From Oleimicrobium sp037445575 (GTDB lineage Bacteria > Zhuqueibacterota > Zhuqueibacteria > JANLFK01 > Oleimicrobiaceae), in NCBI GenBank assembly GCA_037445575.1, contig JBBIKH010000070.1:1-14767 (forward strand): a stretch of 14,767 bases of DNA, written 5' to 3'. The notes beneath the pieces were generated by a model. The model saw only the letters and a list, made by a program, of their open reading frames with translations, had not been told where the DNA came from and made no database searches. Position 1 is the first letter of the stretch. Each line of letters begins with the position of its first letter. The translations under genes were made by a program, and so were the position numbers. This document shows positions 1 to 8,612 of the stretch, piece after piece.

Positions 1-44
1 CAAAACCCCACCCCTCCCCCTGGTAAGGTCTTGCCCGACCATGT
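1..44 (-). repeat. Left copy of the 44-bp terminal inverted repeat
   Basis: The reverse complement of these bases matches 14713-14756 at 43 of 44 positions; the one difference is position 20 against 14737. Read in the direction of the flanking M14 gene, it starts ACATGGTCGGGCAAGACC and ends in three G-runs followed by GTTTTG. It begins 56 bp after the M14 stop codon. The window starts inside the repeat, so its true outer boundary is not visible. Most likely it is a dispersed repeat at which the assembly broke. Confidence 0.9.
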
Positions 45-51
45 CATTTTT

Positions 52-68
52 GCTCGAGTTATTCGAGC
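52..68 (-). other. Small hairpin downstream of the M14 gene
   Basis: GCTCGA and TCGAGC form a perfect 6-bp stem around a 5-base loop, 32 bp after the M14 stop codon. On the gene strand it is followed by AAAAATGACATGG rather than a T-run. It therefore does not meet the usual rule for an intrinsic terminator, although it may mark the 3' end of the message. Confidence 0.45.
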
Positions 69-100
69 CTACTTCCGCCGCCGTTACTTTTTTTGTCATC

Positions 101-2818
101 CTATTGCAGTTTCACGACCTTGCAGACGCCCAAAAAACCGGCACCCTCCATGCGGAGGAGGTAGACACCGCTGGGCACGGCGGTCCCCCAGTCCGTCAGG
201 CCATCCCATGTCACCAGGTGCTGGCCGGGTGCGAGCTCCGCATCGTGGAAAAGCCGCACGCGCTGGCCCAGCATGTTGACGACTTCCAGGCGCACCCTGC
301 TCTTGCGAGGCACGGTGAGCACAACAGAGGTGGTCGGGTTCAGCGGATTAGGATAGGCCTGGGACAGCCTGAACGCCGATGGCACCTCAGATGCCTCGTC
401 GCGGATGGCAACCGGCGTGGCAAAATCAACACTCACATCGTCGATGTACCAGCCGGCCATGTTTACGTCGGAATCCGAGGCAAAGTGGAAGCGCACCTGT
501 ACGGTGTGACCTATGAAGGGGGTGAGGTCCACCGCCTCTTCCTGCCAAAAATCACCTGTGCCGGAAGGCCCGCCGAAGGCCGGCTCACCGCCCAGCACCT
601 GGTTGTAGGGGTTGACAACATAGTCGTAGCCGCCCACAGGGTACACCAAGGTGAAGGGTCCTCCGTCCACCGAAACCTTGATGTTGCCGCCATCGTAGAG
701 TGCCCCTGAGTACTCGTGCTCGTACCAGTGCCAGAAGCGGAGGGTGGCGGAGCTGAGAGTGGGGGCCAGCGCGATGGGCGGCGTGTCCAGCCGCGAGTCA
801 GAGTAGTTGCCATAGTTCCCGACCAAGTTGGTGCCCCACACGTTCACCCCGGAGTGGGCCTGACGGGGCCCACTGCTCGGCCGGCCCCATTGCCAGTCGC
901 TGGGCGGCGAAGTGCTGAAGCGACCCTCGTCCTCAAAGTCGAACACCAGTCGACCGGTGATCCGGAAAGCAAAAAAGCCCAAATCGGGGAGCATGGCGCG
1001 ATTGGCCCGCCGGGACGCATCCACGGCCACAATGCGATACTCCCAGAGGTCTCCTTCTGCGCTCTCCGCCACTCGGATCGCCCCGCGGTATTGATTGGGG
1101 ACCTCTGTGGGGGCTAGCTGAAGCGAGTCGAGCACGTCGCCATTCCGACGAAACTGCACCCACACGGCAGCAATGCCAATGTTGTCCCACGCCTCGACTG
1201 TGATGACGTAGGTGCGGTCAAAAACAGATTTTTCCTGGATGGGCACATGCGAAATGGTCGGGGCGATGGTGTCGGACCCCACGGCAAACGAGTACACAGC
1301 CAATGGTGCGGCACGCGGTGCCCGCCCGATGTGCCCCTCCGCGTCACGGGCGGAAAGGTAGTAGGAAATCGTGACATCCTCTCCTAGCCCTGTGAGCTCC
1401 GCTTCGTAGATCCCTTGTTCCGTCCCTCGCCTCATTTGAAGGGAGTCAAACCCAGCATTTGGGTTGGTAGTGAAGTGGAGCCACACGCCGTCTTCCCCTA
1501 TGGGAGAAGGCGTCGGTGAGGTCAAAGGAATTGCCGGCGATACGGTCGCTTCGAACTTGTAGGGTCCTGTGGCGTCTTCGGTGTCCTGAAGCGGCCTGTG
1601 GGTGATGATCGGCTCCTCACCTGCCGCATAACACACATACAAATTAGGGCCTAGGTTTTCCAGGATCTCCTCCGTGATCTTGGAGGTATCGGGGTGGAAC
1701 TGTACCCCTACCTCAGGGGTGAAAGCGAAAATCTTGTTCTTAACGGTCTGCTCGCCGTAGAGCCAGTCATCCGAATCGCCGTTGGTGATGTAGATGGTGC
1801 CCGATGCGGCGTTGCCCGGGGCGTAGCTGTTATAGGCCACGCAGCTGTCTGCCAAGGCTGTGAACACGGCATGGTCAGGCGTGTTCATGGACCGGTAGCC
1901 CCACGGGTAGAGCCACAGCTTGCCATAGCTATGGTACGACAAGGAGATCCGGAAGCGATGCTGGAGGCAGAGGTCGCGGATGGCCTGCACCTCCGGCTCC
2001 GAAAAGGGACCCGGCCCCCGGTACGTCTCATCGGAGGGGTTTGGGCTGGAGCCTTGATTGTCGTACCCCCACATGTAGCCATAGTTGCGGTTCAGGTCCA
2101 CGCCGTATGAGCCGTTTTGGTTTCGACGACGGTTCTTGCGCCACCAGCGATCGGTGGAAAACACGTACGCATGGCCGTCGGGGTTGACTAAGGGCACAAG
2201 CCAGATCTGGCGATTGTTCACCAAATAGGTGACATAGGGCTCGGCGCCATAGTTGCTCAGCAAGTAGTTCATGAAGTAGAGCACGATCTCCGGGGTGATA
2301 ATCTCGCGCGCGTGGTGGCAGCCCATGATCAGCACCTCAGGCTCATCTTCCTCCTGCGCGACGTTGTCGGAGATCTTGACCGCCCAAATGTCACGGTCCG
2401 CCTTGCCCTGGGTCTTTTCCCACGAGTCACCGATGTCAGTCACCTTTGCCAGATCCGGGTACCGTGCCGCCGCCTCATTGAGCGCGGCCACCAGTTGGTC
2501 GTAGTTGTGAAAGCGGTCAAAATAGCCTTGCGTGCGCCACACTCTATCCAGCGCTTCCAAGTCCGGGATGATAGTCTCCATTTTCAGGCCTAAGGCAGCG
2601 TAGGCAGAGCACTGCCCGGCAGTGGCAATCACCTCCACGTAGCTGCCATCTGTGGCGTAGCCGGCAATGTCCGGTGCCAGCTTAGCAAAGGAGCTGAGCA
2701 CCCGCGCATCCTGATCATCCACGCGGACCCTCACAAGCTGGCGAACTGAGGAGCTCGCAGATCCGGCCATGATGCACATGATGAGGGTAGCGGCGAACAA
2801 AAAGCAACTCCTGCGCAT
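101..2818 (-). CDS. Secreted M14 zinc carboxypeptidase with T9SS type A sorting domain
   Basis: Predicted secreted metallocarboxypeptidase of about 905 aa that removes C-terminal residues from peptides. I start it at ATG 2818 because AAAGGA sits 6 bases upstream and a signal peptide (MRRSCFLFAATL...) follows directly; an upstream in-frame ATG at 2842 lacks a ribosome site. Residues ~20-90 look like a propeptide. The M14 domain (~100-410) shows the zinc ligands in HARE (H169, E172) and SYHSYG (H296), the substrate-binding DLNRN, and the catalytic Glu in FTPEVG (E369), as in carboxypeptidase T/A. Then come two Ig-like segments (~430-630), a jelly-roll/MAM-like domain ending AGWYIDDVSVDF (~640-810), and a sorting domain with AYPNPLNPTTSV and PSGVYLLRMEG. 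All catalytic residues are present, so it should be active. It lies 31 bp behind the S8 protease gene, very likely in the same transcript. Confidence 0.93.
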   Translation of the reverse strand: MRRSCFLFAATLIMCIMAGSASSSVRQLVRVRVDDQDARVLSSFAKLAPDIAGYATDGSYVEVIATAGQCSAYAALGLKMETIIPDLEALDRVWRTQGYFDRFHNYDQLVAALNEAAARYPDLAKVTDIGDSWEKTQGKADRDIWAVKISDNVAQEEDEPEVLIMGCHHAREIITPEIVLYFMNYLLSNYGAEPYVTYLVNNRQIWLVPLVNPDGHAYVFSTDRWWRKNRRRNQNGSYGVDLNRNYGYMWGYDNQGSSPNPSDETYRGPGPFSEPEVQAIRDLCLQHRFRISLSYHSYGKLWLYPWGYRSMNTPDHAVFTALADSCVAYNSYAPGNAASGTIYITNGDSDDWLYGEQTVKNKIFAFTPEVGVQFHPDTSKITEEILENLGPNLYVCYAAGEEPIITHRPLQDTEDATGPYKFEATVSPAIPLTSPTPSPIGEDGVWLHFTTNPNAGFDSLQMRRGTEQGIYEAELTGLGEDVTISYYLSARDAEGHIGRAPRAAPLAVYSFAVGSDTIAPTISHVPIQEKSVFDRTYVITVEAWDNIGIAAVWVQFRRNGDVLDSLQLAPTEVPNQYRGAIRVAESAEGDLWEYRIVAVDASRRANRAMLPDLGFFAFRITGRLVFDFEDEGRFSTSPPSDWQWGRPSSGPRQAHSGVNVWGTNLVGNYGNYSDSRLDTPPIALAPTLSSATLRFWHWYEHEYSGALYDGGNIKVSVDGGPFTLVYPVGGYDYVVNPYNQVLGGEPAFGGPSGTGDFWQEEAVDLTPFIGHTVQVRFHFASDSDVNMAGWYIDDVSVDFATPVAIRDEASEVPSAFRLSQAYPNPLNPTTSVVLTVPRKSRVRLEVVNMLGQRVRLFHDAELAPGQHLVTWDGLTDWGTAVPSGVYLLRMEGAGFLGVCKVVKLQ

Positions 2819-2849
2819 TCTGGTTCCTTTCGTCATAGGCATTCAGTAG

Positions 2850-5800
2850 CTACTGCAGCAGGATCATCTTTCGCGTGCCCTGGTAGTCGGGTGTCTCCAG
2901 GCGATACAAGTACACGCCACTTGGCAGGCGCTTGCCCTCCTTGTCTACTGCGGACCATTGGCACCTGTGCACTCCCGATGGCAGATGAGCGTCAACGAGC
3001 GTCGCCAGGTGTTGTCCCAAAAGGTTAAAGACCTGCAGCTTGACGCGTGTCGCAAGGGGCAAGGCGAAGGCGATCTCGGTGGCCGGATTGAATGGATTGG
3101 GATGGTTCTGACGCAAAGCGTAGGAAGATGGCAGCGTGGTGGCGGGCACCTCTTCTGCCACATGCACGGTCGGCCCTACGACGATGCGCACGTCGTCGAT
3201 GAACCAGCCACGGAAAAGGGGACCCTGGGAACCATCGCTGACAAAGCGGAAGCGGACTCGGACGTCACTAAAGCCAGGGCCAGTGTACGATCGCAGGGAA
3301 CGGTACTCCTCCACCCAGGCGGCTCGCACGCCTGTAAGGGCCGCGCCCAGCTGCGTCCACGTGTGGCCANNNNNNNNNNNNNNNNNNNNNNNNNNNNNNN
3401 NNNNNNNNGATGTAGTATTTGGTCCAGAAGTAGATTGCCGCCCCGGGAGCGTGAGAAAGGTCCGCTCCAAAGCTCATGGCGATGCTGCCGTCGTAGTTTG
3501 TGGGGTACGTTTGCCCTGGGCTCTGATTGATGCACAAGTTGCCCGAGCGGGAGTAGAACGAGTCCAGGCCCCAGGAGCCTTGCGACACATCCCAGTGGGC
3601 CAACCCGGATTCAAAGTCCTCATAGCCGATCGCGATGGCAAAGGTGTCGGAGATGGCGGTGTTGGCGGCTGCGGACCGATCGCGGGCGACGATGGCGTAG
3701 CGGAGCGTGTCGCCGTAGGTGCCGACAGGAGGCAGTGCAGCACGCCAGACATTAGGCACCACCGTCGGCACCAGGGGCGCCTTACGGGTGAGCCCGGCCA
3801 GACCATACCGGACATAGCTCTGGCTGGAATCGATTCCCACGTTGTCGGTAAGCACAGCAGTCAGCCACACGGTGTCGGCAGCGTTGAAGAGGCTGCGCAC
3901 GGGTTCATGGGTGATGGTCGGAGGCTGCTGATCGGGTCCTACTCCGTAGCTGTACACACTGGTGGGCGCCTCAAACGGCATGTGGAGCGCGTAGTAGGTG
4001 GCCTGTGCGCGGAAAAAGTACTCGACCCTTCCTGTGTCCCCTGCAGCGGGGATTTCGGCCTCGTAGGCCCCTGCCGAAACCTCATGCATGGCGACGCTGG
4101 CAAAGTCGCCCTTGCCGGCCAGCCGCCAAAAAAGCTGTACACCCGAAAGTCCGGGGAAAGCTCGTTGCAGCCTGATGGTGACGCGCCGAGCCTGGCCAGG
4201 GTCATCGGTATCGGGCAAGGGCGTGTGGGACATCGGGTTAAGCCAGTTGAGGGCCCGGACCATTACCTCCCGGCGAAGCGGCGACGCAGAGGTGGGCACG
4301 GTGGTCAGGGTCGCATCGATTGCCTCTAGACCAAAGCCAACGAAAAGCGTTCGATAGTCACCCTGGTAGCGTACAGCGCCGATCCCACTGGTCTTGTACT
4401 GGAACACCGGCAAGCCGCCCTGGACAGGTTCAAGGACTTCCGGGAATTGCTCGTCCGCCTGCCTGCCCGGCTGGTAAATGGAGAACGACAGTCCGTGGCC
4501 AATCGGGTCACCGGTGACACCTACCACCTGCTGTTGTTCGCTGTTGTCAGCCACGTAACGCGCATGAAGATGGTTTTCCAGGAACGCAATCCCCTCGGCG
4601 CTGTACCAAGGGCTGCTTGCATCGGCGAGGCTATAGGCAAGGTCTTGGCCGGTGATGAACAGGCTTCCCCCGCTGCGCAGATAGAATCGCAGAATAGCCA
4701 TGTCCGCCCCGGTGAGGTAAGGAAAGGACCACTCGCTTACCCAGATCACGATCGGGAACTGCATCAGAAGGCCTGCCGATGGTGTGCCAAAGGAACCATG
4801 GTCCCACACTCCGTACGGCACGCCGAGGGCGGTCAGGAGCTGCGTGGAGAAATCGGTCGGGTTGACGGCGCTATTGGCAGGGCTCCCGTCGCGGTCTTTG
4901 GTGTCGTCTACCACGAGCACAGGGGTGATGCCCACGAGGACATGCACCGAATCGATCACCGTCGTGCCTCCGTCATAGTCCAGGCTGATGAAGAGCGTGG
5001 CAGTGTGGCCCTGCGCGGTGGGGCGGACGCGCGCCACCAGTGGTGTAGCGAGTTCCACATCGGCATCAGCGTCTACATCGCCCACAAACACGCTGGCGGT
5101 GGGTAGCTCGAATGAGGTGTCGGCGGTACTGAGCACCAGGGAAGCGTTCGTCACCTCGGTCACCGAGAAGTTGTGAAAGGTGCCGGTCACCTGGATCAGC
5201 TCCCCATGTTCGAAGAGGCCATCTCCGTCACCCCCAGCCTCCTTTACGATCAGAGTGTCCACACGCATCTCTGGCGGCAGCGGTGAAGGCGTCGCCTGGG
5301 ACACTGCCTGAAAAGCATTGACCCTACCGCTTCCTAACTGGCCTTCGAATCCAGGGTTGAGCCGATCTACATTATCGGCGGTAAATACGACCTGCTGCAT
5401 TATGCGCAGCGGCGTCCATTCCGGGTGCTGTGTCGCCAGCAAGCCACACACCCCTGAGACGACTGGGGCCGCTAGGGAGCTGCCAGAAGCGCTGCCATAG
5501 CCGCCGCCAGTCCTGGGGATGGTGGAATAGAGGTTCATGCCCGGCGCAGCTACGTCCACTGCCGGACCGTAAGTGCTCCCTACCCACTCGCCCTCCTGAT
5601 ACACGGCAATGCGTTGGTCCGCTGAGGTCAACCAGGTGACGCTGAGCACGTTGCGATAGGCACTGGGATAATGCGGCTCATCGGTCACGGTATTCCCCGC
5701 CGATGCGACCACTACTGCCCCCATGGCGGTGGCAATGTCAATGATGTCCTGTTCACTCGCCTGAGGCTGACCGAAGCGCCCCCAGCTGCAGTTGATAATA

Positions 5801-6682
5801 CGTGCCCCAGCCCGAGCTGCATACAGGATACCTTCGTACCCAAAAGCTACCGATCGTGGGTTGGCGTCGTAGCTGGTCTTCACCGGCATGAAACGGCACC
5901 CCCAGCTGGTGCCGGCAATGCCCACCCCATTATTGGTGACGGCACATGCCACCCCAGCCAGCAAGGTGCCATGGTCGAAGTACCCATCTGGGTCCCTTGG
6001 GCAGTTCGCCGGATTGTTGTCGCCTTCCGCAATGTCGTAACCGTGGAGGTCGTCCACATAGCCATTGCCGTCGTCATCAACTCCGGGCAGGCCGCGGGCC
6101 TCTGCCCAGTTGGTCCAGAGACTGGCAGCCAGGTCTGGGTGCGCATAGTCGACGCCATTGTCCACGATAGCGATGGCAACGCTGCTATCCCCTTTCACCA
6201 CGTCCCACGCCTTTGTCGCTTGAATGATGCGCAAGTAGCCCTGGTTGTAGAACTCGGGGTCGTTGGGCGTGTCCTCGATGTGGTGCACGGCCACGGGGTC
6301 GGCATACTCCAAGAAAGGGTTACGCCGGAGCTCGGCAGCTCCCTCCTGGNNNNNNNNNNCGCAGAGGATCAAGAGAGACGCGATAAATGCGCTCGCCCCC
6401 TCCGGGCACGTGCTTCAGCCCTTTCATGAGTTGTACTACTCGGGTGGCGCCAAGCTGGGCCAGGTGCTGGTCCATCGCCGCCGCGCCGGTGGAGCGGCCG
6501 TCGCTCTGAAACGTTGGTGCCACACCCGGCTTCAACGTCACAATGAACTCCCCGGGAACGTAGCGAGTGTTGGGCATGGCACCTTTGGAGACCGCCGCCC
6601 TTGCGGTCCCCGCGGCCATTGCCGTACCAAGAGAGATCAGGGCTATTGTCAACGACACCAATTGGCGAACGCTACGTTGCAT
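2850..6682 (-). CDS. Secreted S8 subtilisin-like protease with T9SS sorting domain, interrupted by two assembly gaps
   Basis: Large serine endopeptidase, about 1270 aa if the gaps are near their marked size. ATG 6682 follows AAAGGGAGGA and begins a signal peptide (MQRSVRQLVSLTIALISLG). A propeptide-like stretch (VPGEFIVTLKPG...RIYRVSLDP) precedes the S8 domain. The triad is Asp in AIVDNGVD (codon 6160-6162), His in DHGTLLAG (5971-5973) and Ser in SGSSLAAP (5476-5478); SAGN supplies the oxyanion Asn. An acidic DDDGNGYVDD loop between Asp and His looks calcium-binding. Downstream are a CARDB-like segment with DGDGLFEHGE, a DJ-1/ThuA-like flavodoxin fold (VLVVDDTKDRDG...GGSLFITGQD, roughly 4900-4250), Ig-like segments, a jelly-roll domain and the sorting tail (NHPNPFNPATEI, PSGVYLYRLE). 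The reading frame changes across both N-runs; I attribute this to wrong gap lengths, not mutation. Confidence 0.88.
3370..3408. other. Assembly gap (39 N) inside the S8 protease gene
   Basis: Run of 39 unknown bases in the jelly-roll domain of the S8 protease. Coding sense continues on both sides (FWTKYYI before, GHTWTQLG after) but in different frames. The gene is intact only if the true gap length leaves remainder 2 on division by 3, for example 38 or 41. Confidence 0.98.
6350..6359. other. Assembly gap (10 N) inside the S8 propeptide region
   Basis: Run of 10 unknown bases between the propeptide-like segment (RVSLDPL) and QEGAAELRRNPFLEYADP, which resembles the propeptide-to-catalytic junction of subtilisins. 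The two flanks are in different frames. The frame is restored if the real gap is a multiple of three, for example 9 or 12. Confidence 0.98.
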
Positions 6683-6727
6683 GGTGCTTTCCTCCCTTTG
6701 GTTCCGATGCGTCGTGGGTGCCTTTCC

Positions 6728-6785
6728 GTCAAATGGTTGTATTTGGCTGATGCCGACAACTTCTTGCGGCCCGGCAGCATTTGAC
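6728..6785. promoter_or_regulatory. Spaced inverted repeat upstream of the S8 protease
   Basis: GTCAAATG (6728-6735) and CATTTGAC (6778-6785) are perfect 8-bp inverted copies separated by 42 bases. A second pair, TGCCG and CGGCA, is nested between them. They lie 46-103 bp upstream of the S8 start codon, in the only sizeable non-coding interval (6683-6817) of the left-hand gene run. They could be an operator or an RNA hairpin. I see no convincing promoter hexamers here. Confidence 0.3.
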
Positions 6786-6817
6786 CCTCCAAAGAATGAT
6801 GAGGGTGCGTGGCCAGG

Positions 6818-7669
6818 TTATTCACGAATGCGCCACAAGGGATCGCGGTGCCGCTGTCGATGGCGGCGCACCGCTGTCACCGCCCCCCACGCGATCCCCG
6901 TTGCGACCACAAGGGATAGCAGAACGATGTTCGCCCACAGGTAGCGATGGGACGTAACCTCCATCACCTTGATTGCCGTTCCTTCCCTGAACTCCAAGGG
7001 GGAGACCTCCCACACCGCGATGTGCTCTTCCACCCAATCGGCATTGGTGGACGAAATGGTGCCGGGCAGGCGCACCGCGCAGGTGAGGCGGCAGTCGGCA
7101 AAGGCGCGGGTCAAGGCTCTGATTCCTTCGCGGACCATAGCTAAGGAATCGACCTCTGCCCCCGATGGGAGCCCCCGTTTCAGGTAGTGGTATCGCAGGA
7201 ACTCTGGGATGCGGTGCGCGTCCAGTTCCTCCCTGTAGCGGTAGCGGTACATGACAAACAGGAAGGTTCTCTTGAACGAGACACGGTTCGTGAGGCGCAG
7301 CGCTTGCGCCTTGTTCTCCGCGATGGCTTTCTCGGTGGCGAACGCCAGCCAGTCTGCGTCGGCTACCTGGGGGGTGGCGTCGAACACCAGGTCGGTCCCC
7401 ACCTCATTGGGATTTCTAAACAGCGCGCGCGCCGTGGCACCAGAGTCGCCCCGGCTCACCTCCCATGGCGCGCTCGTGGGGAGCAAGAATTGCTCCCAGG
7501 CCGGCCCCGAATAGTCGATCTGTCGCAGGCAGGCAGCCCGCTTGTCCACCACGGTGCGAATGCGCACGTTGAAGGCCACACATCCAGGCAGAAAAAGGCC
7601 GAGCATGCACGCCACCCCCACCAGCCGCCATCGGCCGCTGTTTGGCCTTCCCATCTCAAGAGCGCTCAT
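6818..7669 (-). CDS. Putative lipoprotein with C-terminal transmembrane anchor, function unknown
   Basis: 283 aa. ATG 7669 has AAGGAG 6 bases upstream and overlaps the stop of the preceding hydrolase gene by 4 bp, indicating translational coupling. An N-terminal hydrophobic segment ends in LPGC (C30), a lipobox-like site, though Pro at -2 is unusual. A second membrane segment lies at ~245-266 (LWANIVLLSLVVATGIAWGA), followed by a basic tail ending WRIRE, so most of the chain would sit outside the cytoplasm. The stretch RLPGTISSTNADWVEE...AVWEVSPLEF faintly recalls LppM/DUF3153-type bacterial proteins, where an LPG, a TNA and a Trp recur; this is weak inference. I cannot assign a function. It is the last gene of the tightly packed series starting at cvpA. 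Confidence 0.8.
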   Translation of the reverse strand: MSALEMGRPNSGRWRLVGVACMLGLFLPGCVAFNVRIRTVVDKRAACLRQIDYSGPAWEQFLLPTSAPWEVSRGDSGATARALFRNPNEVGTDLVFDATPQVADADWLAFATEKAIAENKAQALRLTNRVSFKRTFLFVMYRYRYREELDAHRIPEFLRYHYLKRGLPSGAEVDSLAMVREGIRALTRAFADCRLTCAVRLPGTISSTNADWVEEHIAVWEVSPLEFREGTAIKVMEVTSHRYLWANIVLLSLVVATGIAWGAVTAVRRHRQRHRDPLWRIRE

Positions 7670-8145
7670 TGTCTGCTCCTTGCTAAGAGGTGCGCCCCCG
7701 TCCGACGCAGCAAAATGCCCCCTTCTACGAGCAGTGCCGCAACGACCAAGAAAGGCATCCAGCGCAGGGATTCTTCAGGCCAAAACAGACTAAGATCGAA
7801 GCTCTTCCAGCTAAAGGGAAAAAGCCAGTAGTAGCCGCTACCGATATGCTTCTGCAGGAGGTCCAAGGCAAAATGCAGCGTTGCTCCCGTCAATAGCCCG
7901 GTTCGCACTGGGCGCCTGATTTCTTGCGAGCACAATTCGGCGAGCAACAGGGCAACGACGGCCGTGGCCAGCGGCGTGTGCAGGCTGTAGACTACAAAAT
8001 AGGCCGGCGGGTAGAGGATGTAGAATGGCCGGGTGAGCAGATCCGGCAGGAGGGCCCCCACATACAACGGCAGGCGTACGCTGCCCAGTCGCAGCGGCCG
8101 GCTCACCAGGTGAGTGAAGGCAAGATGTGTGGTCAAGTCCGGCAC
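7666..8145 (-). CDS. YdjM-like inner-membrane metal-dependent hydrolase family protein
   Basis: 159 aa from GTG 8145, chosen because GGAGAG lies 6 bases upstream and the resulting start, MPDLTTHLAFTHL, is typical of the family; an upstream in-frame TTG at 8166 is less likely. Several hydrophobic segments predict a multi-pass membrane protein. Conserved polar positions match the YdjM/YbcI-type group (PF04307 and relatives): H in TTHLAFTHL, GALLPDLLTR, SLHTPLAT, LHFALDLLQ and YYWLFPFSWKSFDLS. The family is annotated as a metal-dependent hydrolase by its His/Asp pattern, but substrates are essentially unknown. It overlaps the upstream gene by 13 bp and the downstream lipoprotein gene by 4 bp. 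Confidence 0.75.
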   Translation of the reverse strand: MPDLTTHLAFTHLVSRPLRLGSVRLPLYVGALLPDLLTRPFYILYPPAYFVVYSLHTPLATAVVALLLAELCSQEIRRPVRTGLLTGATLHFALDLLQKHIGSGYYWLFPFSWKSFDLSLFWPEESLRWMPFLVVAALLVEGGILLRRTGAHLLARSRQ

Positions 8146-8612
8146 TGCTTTCTCTCCACAAAGCAAAGGCGGTGGCGGTCGAAGCGGTAGGTCTTGACAA
8201 CCAGAACAGCAACCAGTAGGACGGGCAGGATAGATACTGCCACCTTTGCCCGCCGTGCCTTTGCCACGTACAGATGTTGCAAGGTTAGGTACCCTTCGCG
8301 GTGAAATCGTGCCCGAAAGCGGACAAAGTCGCCTGGCTTGGCATCTCCTGCGTCGCCGATAACGCGCACCACCCGCCCCATCTGCCGCACCAGAAATCCG
8401 TCCGGAAGGAGCTGTTCCACCGTCGCCTCCGTGCCCACCGTGATGAGCGTCCCGTCGTAGCGAGCCGGGTCTTTGAGACAGTCGGCCAGGCGTATTTCAG
8501 GATATGCGCGGTAGCCGTAGTAGACCAGTGCCAACAACAGCGCGAGGAGCAGCCCGGGCAGGACAGCTCGTCGGGTACCCAGGGGACGGTCAGAAGACGT
8601 TGTGCTCAGCAA
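8133..8612 (-). CDS. Small membrane protein with OB-like soluble middle, function unknown
   Basis: About 159 aa from TTG 8612, which overlaps the end of the IMPase gene by 23 bp. The frame stays open to 8705, but that extra N-terminus lies wholly within IMPase coding sequence and looks like translated noise. A CTG at 8618 with GGAGGT 8 bases upstream is an alternative start. Layout: a hydrophobic helix (LPGLLLALLLALVYYGY), a beta-rich middle of about 80 residues (DCLKDPARYDGTLITVGTEA...GDFVRFRARFHREGYLTLQ) and a second helix (VSILPVLLVAVLVV) with a basic tail. The middle resembles an OB-fold such as CcmE/tRNA_anti-like domains, by pattern only. No known function assigned. Confidence 0.6.
   Translation of the reverse strand: MLSTTSSDRPLGTRRAVLPGLLLALLLALVYYGYRAYPEIRLADCLKDPARYDGTLITVGTEATVEQLLPDGFLVRQMGRVVRVIGDAGDAKPGDFVRFRARFHREGYLTLQHLYVAKARRAKVAVSILPVLLVAVLVVKTYRFDRHRLCFVERKQCRT

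Noticed and set aside
52..68. Intrinsic terminator for the M14 gene.
   Set aside because: The 6-bp hairpin is followed by A residues rather than T on the transcribed sense strand, so it was kept only as a hairpin.
41..709. Plus-strand open frame of 222 codons opposite the M14 gene.
   Set aside because: It lies antisense to the well-supported sorting and jelly-roll domains and shows no family motifs; GC-rich DNA often keeps antisense frames open.
3136..4329. Plus-strand open frame of 397 codons running through the N gap.
   Set aside because: Its continuity depends on undefined bases, and it is antisense to the S8 protease; its translation is low-complexity with no domain.
5671..6429. Plus-strand open frame of 252 codons opposite the S8 catalytic domain.
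   Set aside because: It crosses the second N gap and is antisense to the catalytic triad region, with no ribosome site or recognisable domain.
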